This document shows positions 37,901 to 46,273 of a stretch of 64,000 nt of DNA, in pieces. The number at the start of each line of letters is the position of its first letter. The stretch's first letter is position 1. The DNA lies in NCBI GenBank assembly GCA_037190225.1, contig JBBCJL010000005.1, positions 1 through 64,000 on the forward strand, in the 5' to 3' direction. The notes beneath the pieces are model-generated. The model did no database searches, was not told the origin of the DNA, and saw only the letters and a program-made list of their open reading frames with translations. Position numbers and translations under genes: made by a program. Source of the stretch: MKSF01 sp037190225. GTDB taxonomy: Bacteria > Bacteroidota > Bacteroidia > Chitinophagales > Chitinophagaceae.

Positions 37901-40885
37901 CGCTTCCGTCACGGTGAAGTCTGTCCTGTTCCTTATCTGCTCGTTATTCCGGGAAACCATCAGCAGCCGTTCCTGCGCTCCTTCCGCCTGCTTCATGACC
38001 TTTACCTTCACCTGATCTCCCGGGAAGGCCTTTTCACGGTTGGCCACTATCAGTATCTCCTTCTCTACCGGCTTGTTCCAGTCGGTTACCACATGGGTAT
38101 AATATTTCTGGGTCACTTCCTGGCCTTTTATATCTTTGGTGCTCAGCTCCACCACATACCAGCCGTTCCGGTCAAAGGCCTTCATATCCACCAGGTTCAG
38201 CTGCCGGGGTCCTGTGTACGTCTGTGTAAAAGTAGTTTCCAGCTCTTTCCAGCTTTCCTTCTCATTTTCCTTTTTGTATACATCATCGGGGAAGAAAGAG
38301 CGGAACGTCGCTTCATCATACAGGTACTGGTCCGGGGTTTGCCACAGCCTGGATATTAAAAGCCGTTTCGGCGCTTCCAGCTTAGCCACCCGGACGGAGT
38401 AAGGGTTGTTGACGGTAATATTATTGACATTCGTTACCCGGACAGCAACGTCCCTGAGATTGATCCCGGAGCCGTCCTCAGGAATTGCGGCTGTCAATAA
38501 AGCATCCCTGTAAGCAGCGCTTACATTTTGCGAGAACTCGTGGGTTTCCCCGTTGAGGTCCGTTACCTTAATGTTCACGGTATAGGTAAATACGGGCCAC
38601 AGCTCCGGGTTGGTATTATCCGGGACCGCCTTAAAAGGAATGGTAAACCGGCCTCCGGCATCCGTTACCGTTGTTCCGGCGGCCACGGTCACTGACCTGT
38701 TCTCAGGTACCGGCCACCAGTAACAGCGCCAGGGGAACGGGAACCTTACATTACGTTCCACAGCATACTCCACGCTGGCATCATTGATGTTGTTGCCGGC
38801 ATAGGCCTGCGCAACACCGTGCACCTCTATACCGTCATTGACAAAATAGCTGCCCTTGAGCGTATCAAAGGTCACAAAGAATTTAGGACGTTTATACTCT
38901 TCTACCTTTACGGTGACCTGGCCGGTGCCTATTTTGATAATATAATCACCCGTATAGCCGTTCTCCGGCGCTTTAAAAGTACCCTGCACACTTCCGAATT
39001 CATTGGTGGTCAGCTCTACCGTCTCAATGGCCTTATCATAATAATTCCTGTGAATGCCGGCCTTTATCTGCTGCTGCGGCACCACGCGGGCATTATTGCC
39101 TGTTTTATTAACCATTATACCTTTGAAATAAATGGTTTGTCCCGGCCTGTATATATCGCGGTCTGTAAAAATAAACGTATGAGCGCTGGATTTTTCTTCC
39201 GGACGGTTATAATACCCCCAGTAGCTGTTGCCTGTCAGCTTATCATTATCATGAGTGATCGTAAACCGGTTCCAGTTATAATAATCATTCCTGATATCAT
39301 TCACATGCAGCACGCCGTTCTTATCTGCAGTGTAGATTTTGAGTTGTCTTATGGGATTCGCGGGATGCAGCTTCAGGACAGCATTCGCCAAAGGCCGCCC
39401 GGTAGTGCGGTCAAGGATGGTAACCTGGTCATCATTACGTACGTAAGCGATGCCTGACACCTGGAATTCCAGCTTTACCCAGTTATATTCGTCATCGCCC
39501 TGCTGCGGCTGATCCGGGATAATGAAGTACTTACCGGTTGGTAAGCCGTCTATTTTCAGCTCCGTACTATGCTGCGTCAGATCGGCAGCAGCCGGCAGAT
39601 CGGTAGTATAGGTACTGATAACGGGCTGCGCCATGACACGTCGGCGGTAATCACCGAAACGCTCTTTTTCCTTTCTTTCTATAAAAGGCAGCACCAGCAG
39701 CCTGCAGGCGCTGACATTCCTGTATTCCAGCAATATTTTAAAGGGACGGCCCGGCGGCACCACTTCTTCACCCTTCAGGCTGAATTGCTGCGCCTTTAAT
39801 TGCGATAAGGCATTGAACAATTCCTGGCTGGCCGGGGAATTGGGATATTTCCGGATGAGCCTTTCATATGCCTCGACAGCAGCCAGCGGCTCTGTCTCCT
39901 TATCCTGCAGCTGCTGCTCTATATTATATTTAAGCGCCAGCGCCGCCACAGGATAAGCGGCGTACCGTACTGCAAATTTTTCCATCACCCTTGATATCAG
40001 GGCCTTCTCATCGGGGAACAGGAAATGCTCCTTCAGGTAGAGGATCCTTTCAAAATCCAGCTGCGCCTGACGCGCTTCGTATTTTTTAGATTGGTAATAG
40101 GCGGTCAATAACTGGAACGACTCAATAGTATGCTTCTTGATGTCCACAGGAGCAGCAGCCTCTATCTTTTTATTCATAAAGACGGCAGGATCCAGGGTGA
40201 ACCACGAGGTATCGGCTGTCTTGTATTGCTGAAAGTCCTGTGAGAACAGGTGTATATTCGCCATATTGAACTGCCTGTATTCCTGTAAGAGGAATTCATA
40301 CAGGTCCATATCAGCAGCTTTACCATTGTCATTCCGGGTCAGCAGCGATTCATACCGGCTAACAGGCAACCGCTCCAGCTCCCCCCTATAGTCCAGCGCC
40401 TTCCGGAAGAGCTTATAGATTGTATCCACGAATTGCACCTCTGACCAGGCCGCAGGCTGGATATCTTCATTGGAAGACCCCACATTGGTCCTTGACAGTA
40501 TCTGCCACCTGTTGTTCTGAAAATAGTCCGCATAGGTTACTGCCTGGATAGCATATATCAGGGCTCTTTCGGAATTATTATCCGCGGCTTCCTCCAGGCT
40601 GCTCACCAAAGGAAAAGCATCTGCCGCCTGGTCTGCTTTAGATACTTTTAGCTGCGTCCGGTAAATGACCGCTTTGAGATACTGTTCCCTGTCATTGTCC
40701 TTCCTGCTCCGGGTCAGCACCTGCTGTATGACCGCTTCGGCGTCTTTTTCAAGCCCGTAATTCATCAGGCTGTCATACTGCTTCCACAGTGCTTTATAAC
40801 TTTTGGATTGCTGTGCCATAGATGTGAATGCTACCAGAACCCCTGCCAGAAGCAGCCAGGAGATCCGCCATGTTTTCAAATGCAT
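34952..40885 (-). CDS. Alpha-2-macroglobulin family protein with intact thioester motif
   Basis: The frame opens at 40939, but the ATG at 40885 gives a clean signal peptide (MHLKTWRISWLLLAGVLVAF ... MAQQ) and 1977 residues. The start agrees with a promoter box just upstream. Order: an N-terminal Bacteroidota-specific helical region, an MG2-type domain (FTDRDIYRPGQTIYFKGIMV near 600), the central macroglobulin core, and the thioester motif DCAEQ (Cys near 1433) followed by an alpha-helical toroid. These proteins trap attacking proteases by covalent capture. The usual E. coli partner PBP1C is not next to it here. The gene stands alone. Confidence 0.92.
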   Translation of the reverse strand: MHLKTWRISWLLLAGVLVAFTSMAQQSKSYKALWKQYDSLMNYGLEKDAEAVIQQVLTRSRKDNDREQYLKAVIYRTQLKVSKADQAADAFPLVSSLEEAADNNSERALIYAIQAVTYADYFQNNRWQILSRTNVGSSNEDIQPAAWSEVQFVDTIYKLFRKALDYRGELERLPVSRYESLLTRNDNGKAADMDLYEFLLQEYRQFNMANIHLFSQDFQQYKTADTSWFTLDPAVFMNKKIEAAAPVDIKKHTIESFQLLTAYYQSKKYEARQAQLDFERILYLKEHFLFPDEKALISRVMEKFAVRYAAYPVAALALKYNIEQQLQDKETEPLAAVEAYERLIRKYPNSPASQELFNALSQLKAQQFSLKGEEVVPPGRPFKILLEYRNVSACRLLVLPFIERKEKERFGDYRRRVMAQPVISTYTTDLPAAADLTQHSTELKIDGLPTGKYFIIPDQPQQGDDEYNWVKLEFQVSGIAYVRNDDQVTILDRTTGRPLANAVLKLHPANPIRQLKIYTADKNGVLHVNDIRNDYYNWNRFTITHDNDKLTGNSYWGYYNRPEEKSSAHTFIFTDRDIYRPGQTIYFKGIMVNKTGNNARVVPQQQIKAGIHRNYYDKAIETVELTTNEFGSVQGTFKAPENGYTGDYIIKIGTGQVTVKVEEYKRPKFFVTFDTLKGSYFVNDGIEVHGVAQAYAGNNINDASVEYAVERNVRFPFPWRCYWWPVPENRSVTVAAGTTVTDAGGRFTIPFKAVPDNTNPELWPVFTYTVNIKVTDLNGETHEFSQNVSAAYRDALLTAAIPEDGSGINLRDVAVRVTNVNNITVNNPYSVRVAKLEAPKRLLISRLWQTPDQYLYDEATFRSFFPDDVYKKENEKESWKELETTFTQTYTGPRQLNLVDMKAFDRNGWYVVELSTKDIKGQEVTQKYYTHVVTDWNKPVEKEILIVANREKAFPGDQVKVKVMKQAEGAQERLLMVSRNNEQIRNRTDFTVTEAHRGGVFYKAYYISNNRLYESSRYITIPFDNKELSVKLLTERSKLLPGSKEKWSYAVSGNKSEAYSTELLAGMYDASLDALYVNGWNYSNLMSTVPPYLALSGSFGQVSGSANWYREFSDRTLQGLSDYDSAHIKLYSLPRLSFVGGPTGGTKWVGRAARGDVNAFDAAPAPSAKEESIASGVAVGDSAAPADTAGKAGSSAGFAPRTNLNETAFFYPQLRTNDKGEVSFEFTMPEALTTWKWRTFTHTTDWKTGYLEGEVQTQKDLMVQPNIPRVFRQTDNIVLSSKVVNLTATALSAEAWVEILDARTLQSLALPFRLEQHKQQLQLPAGQSREVSWNIHIPESVYQPVILRVFAKAGNHTDGEEHYIPVITNRMLVTETLPLPMSGSGTRQFRLEKLLSANSSTLLNKGITVEYTANPTWYVIQALPYLAAYPYDCAEQVFSKFYANAIAADIVQRSPKIEQVFREWSINSEDALMSNLQKNEQLKTALLEETPWVLEAGNEAEQKQRIAALFEARRLSRELDKSLAQLEKKQMSNGAFSWFEGMQADRYITQTIALGLLKMQDKNITPAKDSKARAIADRAMPFLEQRMVEDYQNLVRKKIKLDQNNLSPAVIQYLYAFALSKKDIPAPYRKEYDYYIRQVQQYWKDQSLLLQAYAAEIMQQRNEHATAGLIIESLRQRAIVQEETGMYWKQNQGYNRWYEAPVETQAALIQAFKKIGSKGNEIAQMQTWLLKNKQTNRWHSTRATVDASYALFADNMNITEQQPKVQIQLGDIAVSSQSVKQQAGTGYFQSAIEGKQVQPQMGNITVTVSDMKAGLPSWGAVYWQYFEQYDKITAADIRSLKVSKEIFKAEHTPTGVRLKAISGQAPVTTGDKIVVRLTVTSDRDLEYVHIKDTRAACFEPKDVLSRYLYKDRLGYYQSTRDISTNFFVDFLPKGTYVLEYEVYANAKGTYSSGIASVQCMYAPEFAAHSAGSVLEVK

Positions 40886-40903
40886 ATTAAAAGTTTTAAT
40901 AAT

Positions 40904-40936
40904 CAAAAGTAACATATTACAGTGTAGAATGTTCAA
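40904..40936 (-). promoter_or_regulatory. Promoter of the alpha-2-macroglobulin gene
   Basis: -7 box TACTTTTG (40904-40911, exact TAnnTTTG) with a TTG at 40934-40936, 22 bases away, on the minus strand. Confidence 0.5.
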
Positions 40937-41107
40937 CATTTTGTATATCCGTTAAAACGCCGGGCAGGCAGCTTTCCATACGTGAAAATGGATATTATCT
41001 GTTTGTTTACAAAGCGGCAGGAGGACAACCCGGGGTTGCACGAATAATAAGCAGTGCCGGGACAACTCACGGAAGCAGCAATACGGCCTGCCCGGATCAC
41101 AAAAGCA

Positions 41108-41154
41108 GACCCGGATATCTTAATGCAGCCAGGCTTCATTAAGATATCCGGGTC
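41108..41154 (-). terminator. Terminator after the TonB-dependent receptor-like gene
   Basis: Perfect 18-bp inverted repeat (41108-41125 with 41137-41154; GACCCGGATATCTTAATG on one arm) with an 11-base loop. It lies 20 bases after the stop. It is flanked by A/T runs on one side. Confidence 0.75.
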
Positions 41155-41173
41155 AAAAAATGCGGCTTATCTC

Positions 41174-43615
41174 TTATGCTCCCTGCTGGGCCCTTCCCTT
41201 TTCTTCCTCAGCGCCTCCCGCTCTCTTACGTACAGGAGCCACCGTATTACTGCCAAAACGATAGGTGAAGGCCAGTGTCGCCACCCGTGTCTCCCGCTCT
41301 GCTACAAAATATTCGTGGTAACCGGTGTATTCCGAGCTGGCCCTGGGATATCCCGTAAAGAATATATCCTGGATACTCAGCCTTAAAGTTGCTTTTTTAT
41401 CCCAGAAGTGCTTTTGCAGTCCTAGGTTCAGCATCCAGTTAGCCCGTACATCCATATAGGCGTATAGCTCCCTGGACCTGTAATTCAGTCCCAGCTCCAT
41501 TGACATATCGTAAGGGAGCATAAAAGTGTTATTGGTATAAACATTGAAAGCAGGACGGCCCTTGCTCAGCGGTGTCTGTGCTATATCGCCGTCATAGTGG
41601 GCATAGTATGCCTGGAAATTGGTAACATTGCTCCACCAGGTGGTTATCTTCGGGGAATAGGAGCCATTGATGCCCGCAAAGATCATCTGCTTCATATTTT
41701 TATTGGTTTGTACTGTTACGGAGTCTTCCGTCTCGCTTGGCTGTATCACCTCCGCGATAAATCCTTTATTGATGCCATAGACAAAAGAGGTAATGAAGCG
41801 CTGCTGATAGGTATGCGACAGTTCCGCAGAATAGAACGAAGCCGGGTTTAAATAGGGATATCCTTCACGGTAGGTCGTTTTGTCTACGAAAAACTTGAAC
41901 GGGTTCAGTTGCTGATAATTGGGGCGCTCTATCCTGCGGCTGAATGTCAGGCCGATATCGTGCTTACCCGTGACATGGTACTGCGCAGCCAGGCTGGGAA
42001 ACAGTTGCGTGTAGGAAGTATTGAACTGTTGCTGTGTCGTCAGCTGCTCCCAGTGAGCATTTGTATTTTCAACCCTTACACCCAGCTGTGTGCTCCACTT
42101 CTCTATGTTTTGATGCACGTTAATATACCCTGCGTTGATGTTCTCATTATAGATAAAATGATTGCTCCTTTTGGTGTCTAAAACATAGCTCCCGTTTTCC
42201 AGCTCATAAAACAGGGGGTTGTTATCTGCCACTGTAAAGCTGGACTTCAGCCCCAGATCCATTTTCCAGGTGCTGCTGAAAGGGTGGTTGTAGTCTGCCT
42301 TGACCGATCTGATAGACGTGATGCCGTCCAGGATGCTTTTCAGATAATAATCCGGAAGATATGGACTGCCATCAGGTCCCGTATAGGCTGTCCTGAAGTT
42401 TTGCCTGGTCCGGTTACCGAATGCAGCATAGTCCAGGTCCGCGCTTAAGGACCTGCCACTGCTGCTGAACTGGTGCCTGAGATTGACATTGGCACTGTAA
42501 TTATAATACAGGTTATCATGCGCACCTGCCGTATTGAAATGGTATAATAACGCGTCATCCGGACCCAATGCCCGGGAGCGGTTGTTCACCTCGGGTTCAA
42601 ACTTATTGGCCCCCAGGCTGAAAGCAGCGCCCAGGATCGTTTTACCGGTCAGGTAATAATCTATACCAATATTGCCGATATGGTTCCTGAAATTGAACAG
42701 CGCGTAATTATCCTGGTCGTAGCGGAACAGGTGCGTACCGCCCTGCGCTGTTGTCGTATCCAGGAAACGCCTGTCCAGCATTAAATGATTGAACCAATAG
42801 CGCATAGCATAGTTATAATTGGCATACAGGTTGACCTTTTTATTCCTGTAATTCAGGTTCAATCCAGCTCCGTATTTCATATATTTCCCATGGCCGAAGT
42901 TGCCGGTAAGTGCGCCGTTCCAGCCCATACGCTTATCCTTTTTCAGCTTTATATTGATAATACCACCGCTGCCCGCAGCGTCAAAGCGCGCGCCGGGATT
43001 GGTAATGATCTCAATCTTATCTACCGAACCGGCAGGCATACCTCTCAGCACGGTAGCCAGATCCTGCCCCTGCAGCGGGCTGGGCTTGCCATCTATCCAG
43101 ACAGCGGCAGCCTGGTTGCCTTTAAGGCTGATACGATCGTTATTATCTACATTGACCCCGGGGGCACGCTGCAGCACTTCCATGACCGAAGCGCCTGCAG
43201 AACCGATACTATTGTCTACATTGACCACTATCCTGTCAGCATACACTTCCACAGGCTGTTTGACATCCCTGAAGGTGACGGCCTCCAGCTCGGCCGCGTC
43301 TTCCGCTGTCAGCGCTATAGCAGGCAGGGCCTGGCTTTCCTCCACTGTAATACCGTGCTGTACATACCCGGCAAAACCTGTTGCCGTAATTTTTAACGAA
43401 TAGGTCCCTGCCGGGATATGGTCAAACTCAAAACGGCCGCTGTCGTCCGTAACGCTCATCTTGACCATAACGGTATCTCTTAATAAGATAAGATTGGCAC
43501 GGGCAACAGGCTTTTGTTGCGGACCGGTTACTGTCCCGGTGAGCTGAGCATCCTGCTGGGCCGGCAATACATGGGGAATAAATAAGATCAGCAGTAAAGA
43601 AACAAGCTTGTACAT
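41174..43615 (-). CDS. Outer-membrane beta-barrel family protein, TonB-dependent receptor-like
   Basis: About 813 residues from ATG 43615 (MYKLVSLLLILFIPHVLPAQQ). In-frame ATGs at 43624 and 43633 also exist, but the latter lies almost at the transcription start. Order: a signal peptide, a carboxypeptidase-regulatory-like domain (LTGTVTGPQQKPVARANLIL), a TonB plug (VMEVLQRAPGVNVDNNDRIS ... GGIINIKLKK, about 130-220), and a long barrel of the OMP_b-brl_3 type. It would import a substrate or bind a ligand at the outer membrane. No SusD-like partner, regulator or binding-site clue tells the substrate. The C-terminus is unusually charged (KRAGGAEEEKGRAQQGA). Confidence 0.9.
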   Translation of the reverse strand: MYKLVSLLLILFIPHVLPAQQDAQLTGTVTGPQQKPVARANLILLRDTVMVKMSVTDDSGRFEFDHIPAGTYSLKITATGFAGYVQHGITVEESQALPAIALTAEDAAELEAVTFRDVKQPVEVYADRIVVNVDNSIGSAGASVMEVLQRAPGVNVDNNDRISLKGNQAAAVWIDGKPSPLQGQDLATVLRGMPAGSVDKIEIITNPGARFDAAGSGGIINIKLKKDKRMGWNGALTGNFGHGKYMKYGAGLNLNYRNKKVNLYANYNYAMRYWFNHLMLDRRFLDTTTAQGGTHLFRYDQDNYALFNFRNHIGNIGIDYYLTGKTILGAAFSLGANKFEPEVNNRSRALGPDDALLYHFNTAGAHDNLYYNYSANVNLRHQFSSSGRSLSADLDYAAFGNRTRQNFRTAYTGPDGSPYLPDYYLKSILDGITSIRSVKADYNHPFSSTWKMDLGLKSSFTVADNNPLFYELENGSYVLDTKRSNHFIYNENINAGYINVHQNIEKWSTQLGVRVENTNAHWEQLTTQQQFNTSYTQLFPSLAAQYHVTGKHDIGLTFSRRIERPNYQQLNPFKFFVDKTTYREGYPYLNPASFYSAELSHTYQQRFITSFVYGINKGFIAEVIQPSETEDSVTVQTNKNMKQMIFAGINGSYSPKITTWWSNVTNFQAYYAHYDGDIAQTPLSKGRPAFNVYTNNTFMLPYDMSMELGLNYRSRELYAYMDVRANWMLNLGLQKHFWDKKATLRLSIQDIFFTGYPRASSEYTGYHEYFVAERETRVATLAFTYRFGSNTVAPVRKRAGGAEEEKGRAQQGA

Positions 43616-43634
43616 AGGAAACATTTTTATCATA

Positions 43635-43642
43635 CAAACTTA
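43635..43642 (-). promoter_or_regulatory. -7 box of the TonB-dependent receptor-like gene
   Basis: TAAGTTTG on the minus strand, an exact TAnnTTTG match. It argues for a start codon downstream of 43630. Confidence 0.45.
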
Positions 43643-43994
43643 TCCTTCAGGCTTAAAAATAAAATAACCCTAACGGGGTGAAATCCTTTATTACAGGCAC
43701 TTTCAGCATCCCCCACAAGACGGGATTTATATTGCCGTGCTCCGGGATGGCTGTCATTTTAAGGGGCCGGTCCTAAATAATCATGCCTGTCCGGCTATAC
43801 TTTATATCGACCCTGCTTTCGCTTTTAAGGACGGGAAAATAAAACTTTGGGTACAACTGCCGATCTCTTACGGATCCTTACCGGTTCCAATGATCATTAA
43901 GGAGCGTGCAGCCGGAAAAACGAAGCAGGCATCAGCACCGCGGAAATCCGTTATATTTGTACCTGTTTAATGTAAAATCGTTTTGTTTCCATAT
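43643..43994. other. Divergent intergenic region
   Basis: About 350 bp between the receptor-like gene and the PagL-like gene. It holds the promoter box at 43952-43959. An open frame at 43737-43970 overlaps that box and is not accepted as a gene. Confidence 0.5.
43952..43959 (+). promoter_or_regulatory. -7 box of the PagL-like gene
   Basis: TATATTTG, an exact TAnnTTTG match, 36 bases before the preferred start. Confidence 0.5.
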
Positions 43995-45134
43995 ATGCGG
44001 GGGAAGTTCAGCTGTTTATTTACCATCCTGGGCCTATGCCTTGGACAGGTGGCTTATTCACAAAATGCTGCAAATGACCGATGGCAGGGCATAGGCTTTG
44101 AGGCGACCGCCAAATTTGCCACTATGATAAAGCACACCGCTAAGTTCACGGGACCGATGCCTGCTTTCTGTTACGGATCGGACCTCAACCTGCTGTTCCA
44201 GACCTACGGCAAGAAACCCTGGCACCAGATCCGCAATTACCCCCTGGTAGGTATAGGCCTCAGCTATATGAACTATAATATGCCCGACATCTATGGATTT
44301 GCCATAGGCGTGAATCCCAACATCACCGTACCATTGATACGGCGTAACAAATGGGAGTGGACCTTCAGGGCCGGTATGGGCGTTTCCTTTGTCAGCAGAT
44401 ATTATAATGTAACAACAGGCTCCAACAGCCAGAATGTAGCGATCGGCGGCCATTTCAATAATATCAGCCCGTTCGCTATGGACCTGCGCTATAAGGTCAA
44501 CCAACACTGGCACCTGCAGGCCGGGCTTAATTTCACACACGTTTCCAATGCGTCCTTCCAGCGGCCCAACCTGGGCATCAATACCTACGGATATCATATA
44601 GGCGCACGCTATTTCCCTGTTTCTTCCGAACCCGAAAAGCTGTTAACAAGCCCCGCCCCTTCCTTCCGCAATAATTTTATGTTCACTGCCCGGGCAGGCA
44701 TTGCGTTCAAGGAAAACGGCCCTGCTGACGGTCCTACTTTCCGGACCTATATCGCACAGGCAGGCATCGCCAAGCGGTATGCCGGTAAAAATAAGGTGTT
44801 CACGGGTATAGACCTGCATTATCATACGCACCTGGTTTACTTTGCCGCTCATTCGGCAACGCCCATACATCATAAAATGAAAACGGCGGGACAATATGCC
44901 TGGTACCTGGGACACGAGTTCGTATTCGGAAGGGTAGGCATCATAGGCCAGCTGGGCTATTATATAAGGCCATATGAGTTCCAGTCAGATAAGCTATACC
45001 AGAAGATAGGCGGCTGCTTCTATGCCATCAGGAATGAGAGAGGCTGGGTAAAGGAGCTTTATTTTACCGCGCTCCTGAAAACGCACCTGTCCGTGGCAGA
45101 GATCTTTGAGATGGGCGTGGGAGTGAGCATGTAA
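43995..45134 (+). CDS. Acyloxyacyl hydrolase / PagL-like lipid A deacylase
   Basis: ATG at 43995 gives a signal peptide MRGKFSCLFTILGLCLGQVAYSQ; the frame opens at 43983. The mature part is barrel-like. The motif FTHVSNASFQRPNLGIN near residue 180 matches the His-x-Ser-Asn catalytic site of PagL-type enzymes, which remove a 3-O acyl chain from lipid A in the outer membrane. At about 379 residues it is roughly twice the size of classic PagL. The second half (from about 220) again looks barrel-like, as in the longer Bacteroidota members. Confidence 0.8.
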   Translation: MRGKFSCLFTILGLCLGQVAYSQNAANDRWQGIGFEATAKFATMIKHTAKFTGPMPAFCYGSDLNLLFQTYGKKPWHQIRNYPLVGIGLSYMNYNMPDIYGFAIGVNPNITVPLIRRNKWEWTFRAGMGVSFVSRYYNVTTGSNSQNVAIGGHFNNISPFAMDLRYKVNQHWHLQAGLNFTHVSNASFQRPNLGINTYGYHIGARYFPVSSEPEKLLTSPAPSFRNNFMFTARAGIAFKENGPADGPTFRTYIAQAGIAKRYAGKNKVFTGIDLHYHTHLVYFAAHSATPIHHKMKTAGQYAWYLGHEFVFGRVGIIGQLGYYIRPYEFQSDKLYQKIGGCFYAIRNERGWVKELYFTALLKTHLSVAEIFEMGVGVSM

Positions 45135-45170
45135 CCATCCTAATGTATGCTGCCGTTCTTTTATTTTTTG

Positions 45171-45178
45171 TATCTTTA
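45171..45178 (+). promoter_or_regulatory. -7 box before the GldH-like lipoprotein gene
   Basis: TATCTTTA, one base from TAnnTTTG, 22 bases before the start codon. Confidence 0.4.
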
Positions 45179-45200
45179 AGGCGCATCAAATACATTCTAT

Positions 45201-45659
45201 ATGAAAAAGCTCATCCTGCCCGCGCTCCTGGCTGCTACGGGCTTCACTGCCTGCACAGAAGGATATGAGGCGTCGCACAGGGATATTTTCAAAGACCAGA
45301 TATGGACCAAAGGAGAGGTTATTGAATTCAATCCTGATATAAAAGAAGCCGGTAAGACCTGCCAGATCAGCGCAGACCTGCAGCATATTTACGGGTATGC
45401 CATCAGTGGCCTGGATGTAAAGGTCAGCATTACCGCCCCTTCCGGCGCCGTGGAGCTGGAAAAAGATTATGTAATAGCTTTTAAGGACGCATCGGGCAAC
45501 AGTCTTTCAGACTGCAGCGGGGACTACTGCGATGTGATCCAGGTGCTGGAACCCGCTTTTCAGTTCAAGGAAACAGGCGTCTACAGCATTAAGGTGGAAC
45601 AGAACAGTCATGCTGAAAGTGTAGCGGGCTTTTTAAGCCTTAAGCTGATGATAAAATAA
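45201..45659 (+). CDS. GldH-like lipoprotein
   Basis: A 152-residue protein with a signal peptide and lipobox (GFTAC, Cys near residue 18). The pattern W-x(4)-VIEFNPDI, a beta-sandwich-like middle (YGYAISGLDVKVSITAPSG), and the end ETGVYSIKVEQNSHAESVAGFLSLKL recall GldH, a lipoprotein needed for gliding and T9SS function in Bacteroidota. The match is by eye and the family is divergent, so this is tentative. It is followed 5 bp later by a small membrane protein in the same operon. Confidence 0.5.
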   Translation: MKKLILPALLAATGFTACTEGYEASHRDIFKDQIWTKGEVIEFNPDIKEAGKTCQISADLQHIYGYAISGLDVKVSITAPSGAVELEKDYVIAFKDASGNSLSDCSGDYCDVIQVLEPAFQFKETGVYSIKVEQNSHAESVAGFLSLKLMIK

Positions 45660-45664
45660 CAGAT

Positions 45665-45889
45665 ATGTACAAAATATTTGAATGGATAACAGAAGCATAT
45701 GGATGGTTCAGAATTATGCTGAGCCCGCTCCTGATAGCTGCTGTTATTGGATACGCAATCTACCTGTTCAACAGCAATTATTGGGCGCTCAGCTTTATAG
45801 GCATCGGTATCGGCCTGGTCACAGGAATAGCCTGGGCTACCAGGATATGGAGCAGCCGGGGAGGTACTATTTACTTCTGTCAAAAATAG
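45665..45889 (+). CDS. Small two-helix membrane protein
   Basis: A 74-residue protein with two hydrophobic segments (about 17-34 and 40-60). It starts 5 bp after the GldH-like gene, so the two are probably made together. No family is recognised. The convergent neighbour is the ArsC/YffB-like gene. Confidence 0.6.
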   Translation: MYKIFEWITEAYGWFRIMLSPLLIAAVIGYAIYLFNSNYWALSFIGIGIGLVTGIAWATRIWSSRGGTIYFCQK

Positions 45890-45922
45890 CGAATACAGAC
45901 GATATACCTGACTCCGGACGGG

Positions 45923-46270
45923 CTATTTAAGCTGCTGCAATGCTTCCTCATCCCAGCCAATGCTCAGGATCTTATCATGCTCTTCTATCACGGGGCGTTT
46001 GATCACACTGGTATGTGCTGCCATCAGTGCGATGGCCGAGGCGGCATCAGTCACGCCTTCCTTTACGGTATCGTCCAGTTGACGCCAGGTCGTACCTTTT
46101 TTATTCACCAGCGCTTCCCAGCCCACCTGACGGCACCAGCTTTCAAGGCGGTCTTTTGTGATACCCGCTTTCTTGTAATCATGGAAGGTGTAGGCAACGG
46201 CATGCTCATCCAGGAAGGTCAATACTTTCTTTACCGTATTGCAATTTTTAATACCATATATTATTTTCAT
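45923..46270 (-). CDS. ArsC/Spx family protein (YffB-like)
   Basis: A 115-residue thioredoxin-fold protein. YGIKNCNTVKKVLTFLDEH carries the single N-terminal Cys of the family (CNTV, not the CxxC of thioredoxins). The KRPVIE segment near residue 90 is the conserved cis-Pro loop. Close relatives are annotated as arsenate reductase-like YffB, whose role is uncertain; no ars genes are nearby. Its start lies 3 bp from the end of the Ig-like lipoprotein gene, in the same direction. Confidence 0.85.
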   Translation of the reverse strand: MKIIYGIKNCNTVKKVLTFLDEHAVAYTFHDYKKAGITKDRLESWCRQVGWEALVNKKGTTWRQLDDTVKEGVTDAASAIALMAAHTSVIKRPVIEEHDKILSIGWDEEALQQLK

Positions 46271-46273
46271 AAG

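Noticed and set aside
43737..43970. Open frame before the PagL-like gene, with a stretch (IYIDPAFAFKDGKIKLWVQL) that reads like the end of a barrel protein
   Set aside because: It starts with GTG, overlaps the promoter box of the next gene and has no upstream part. At most it is a decayed remnant, which cannot be shown from this window.
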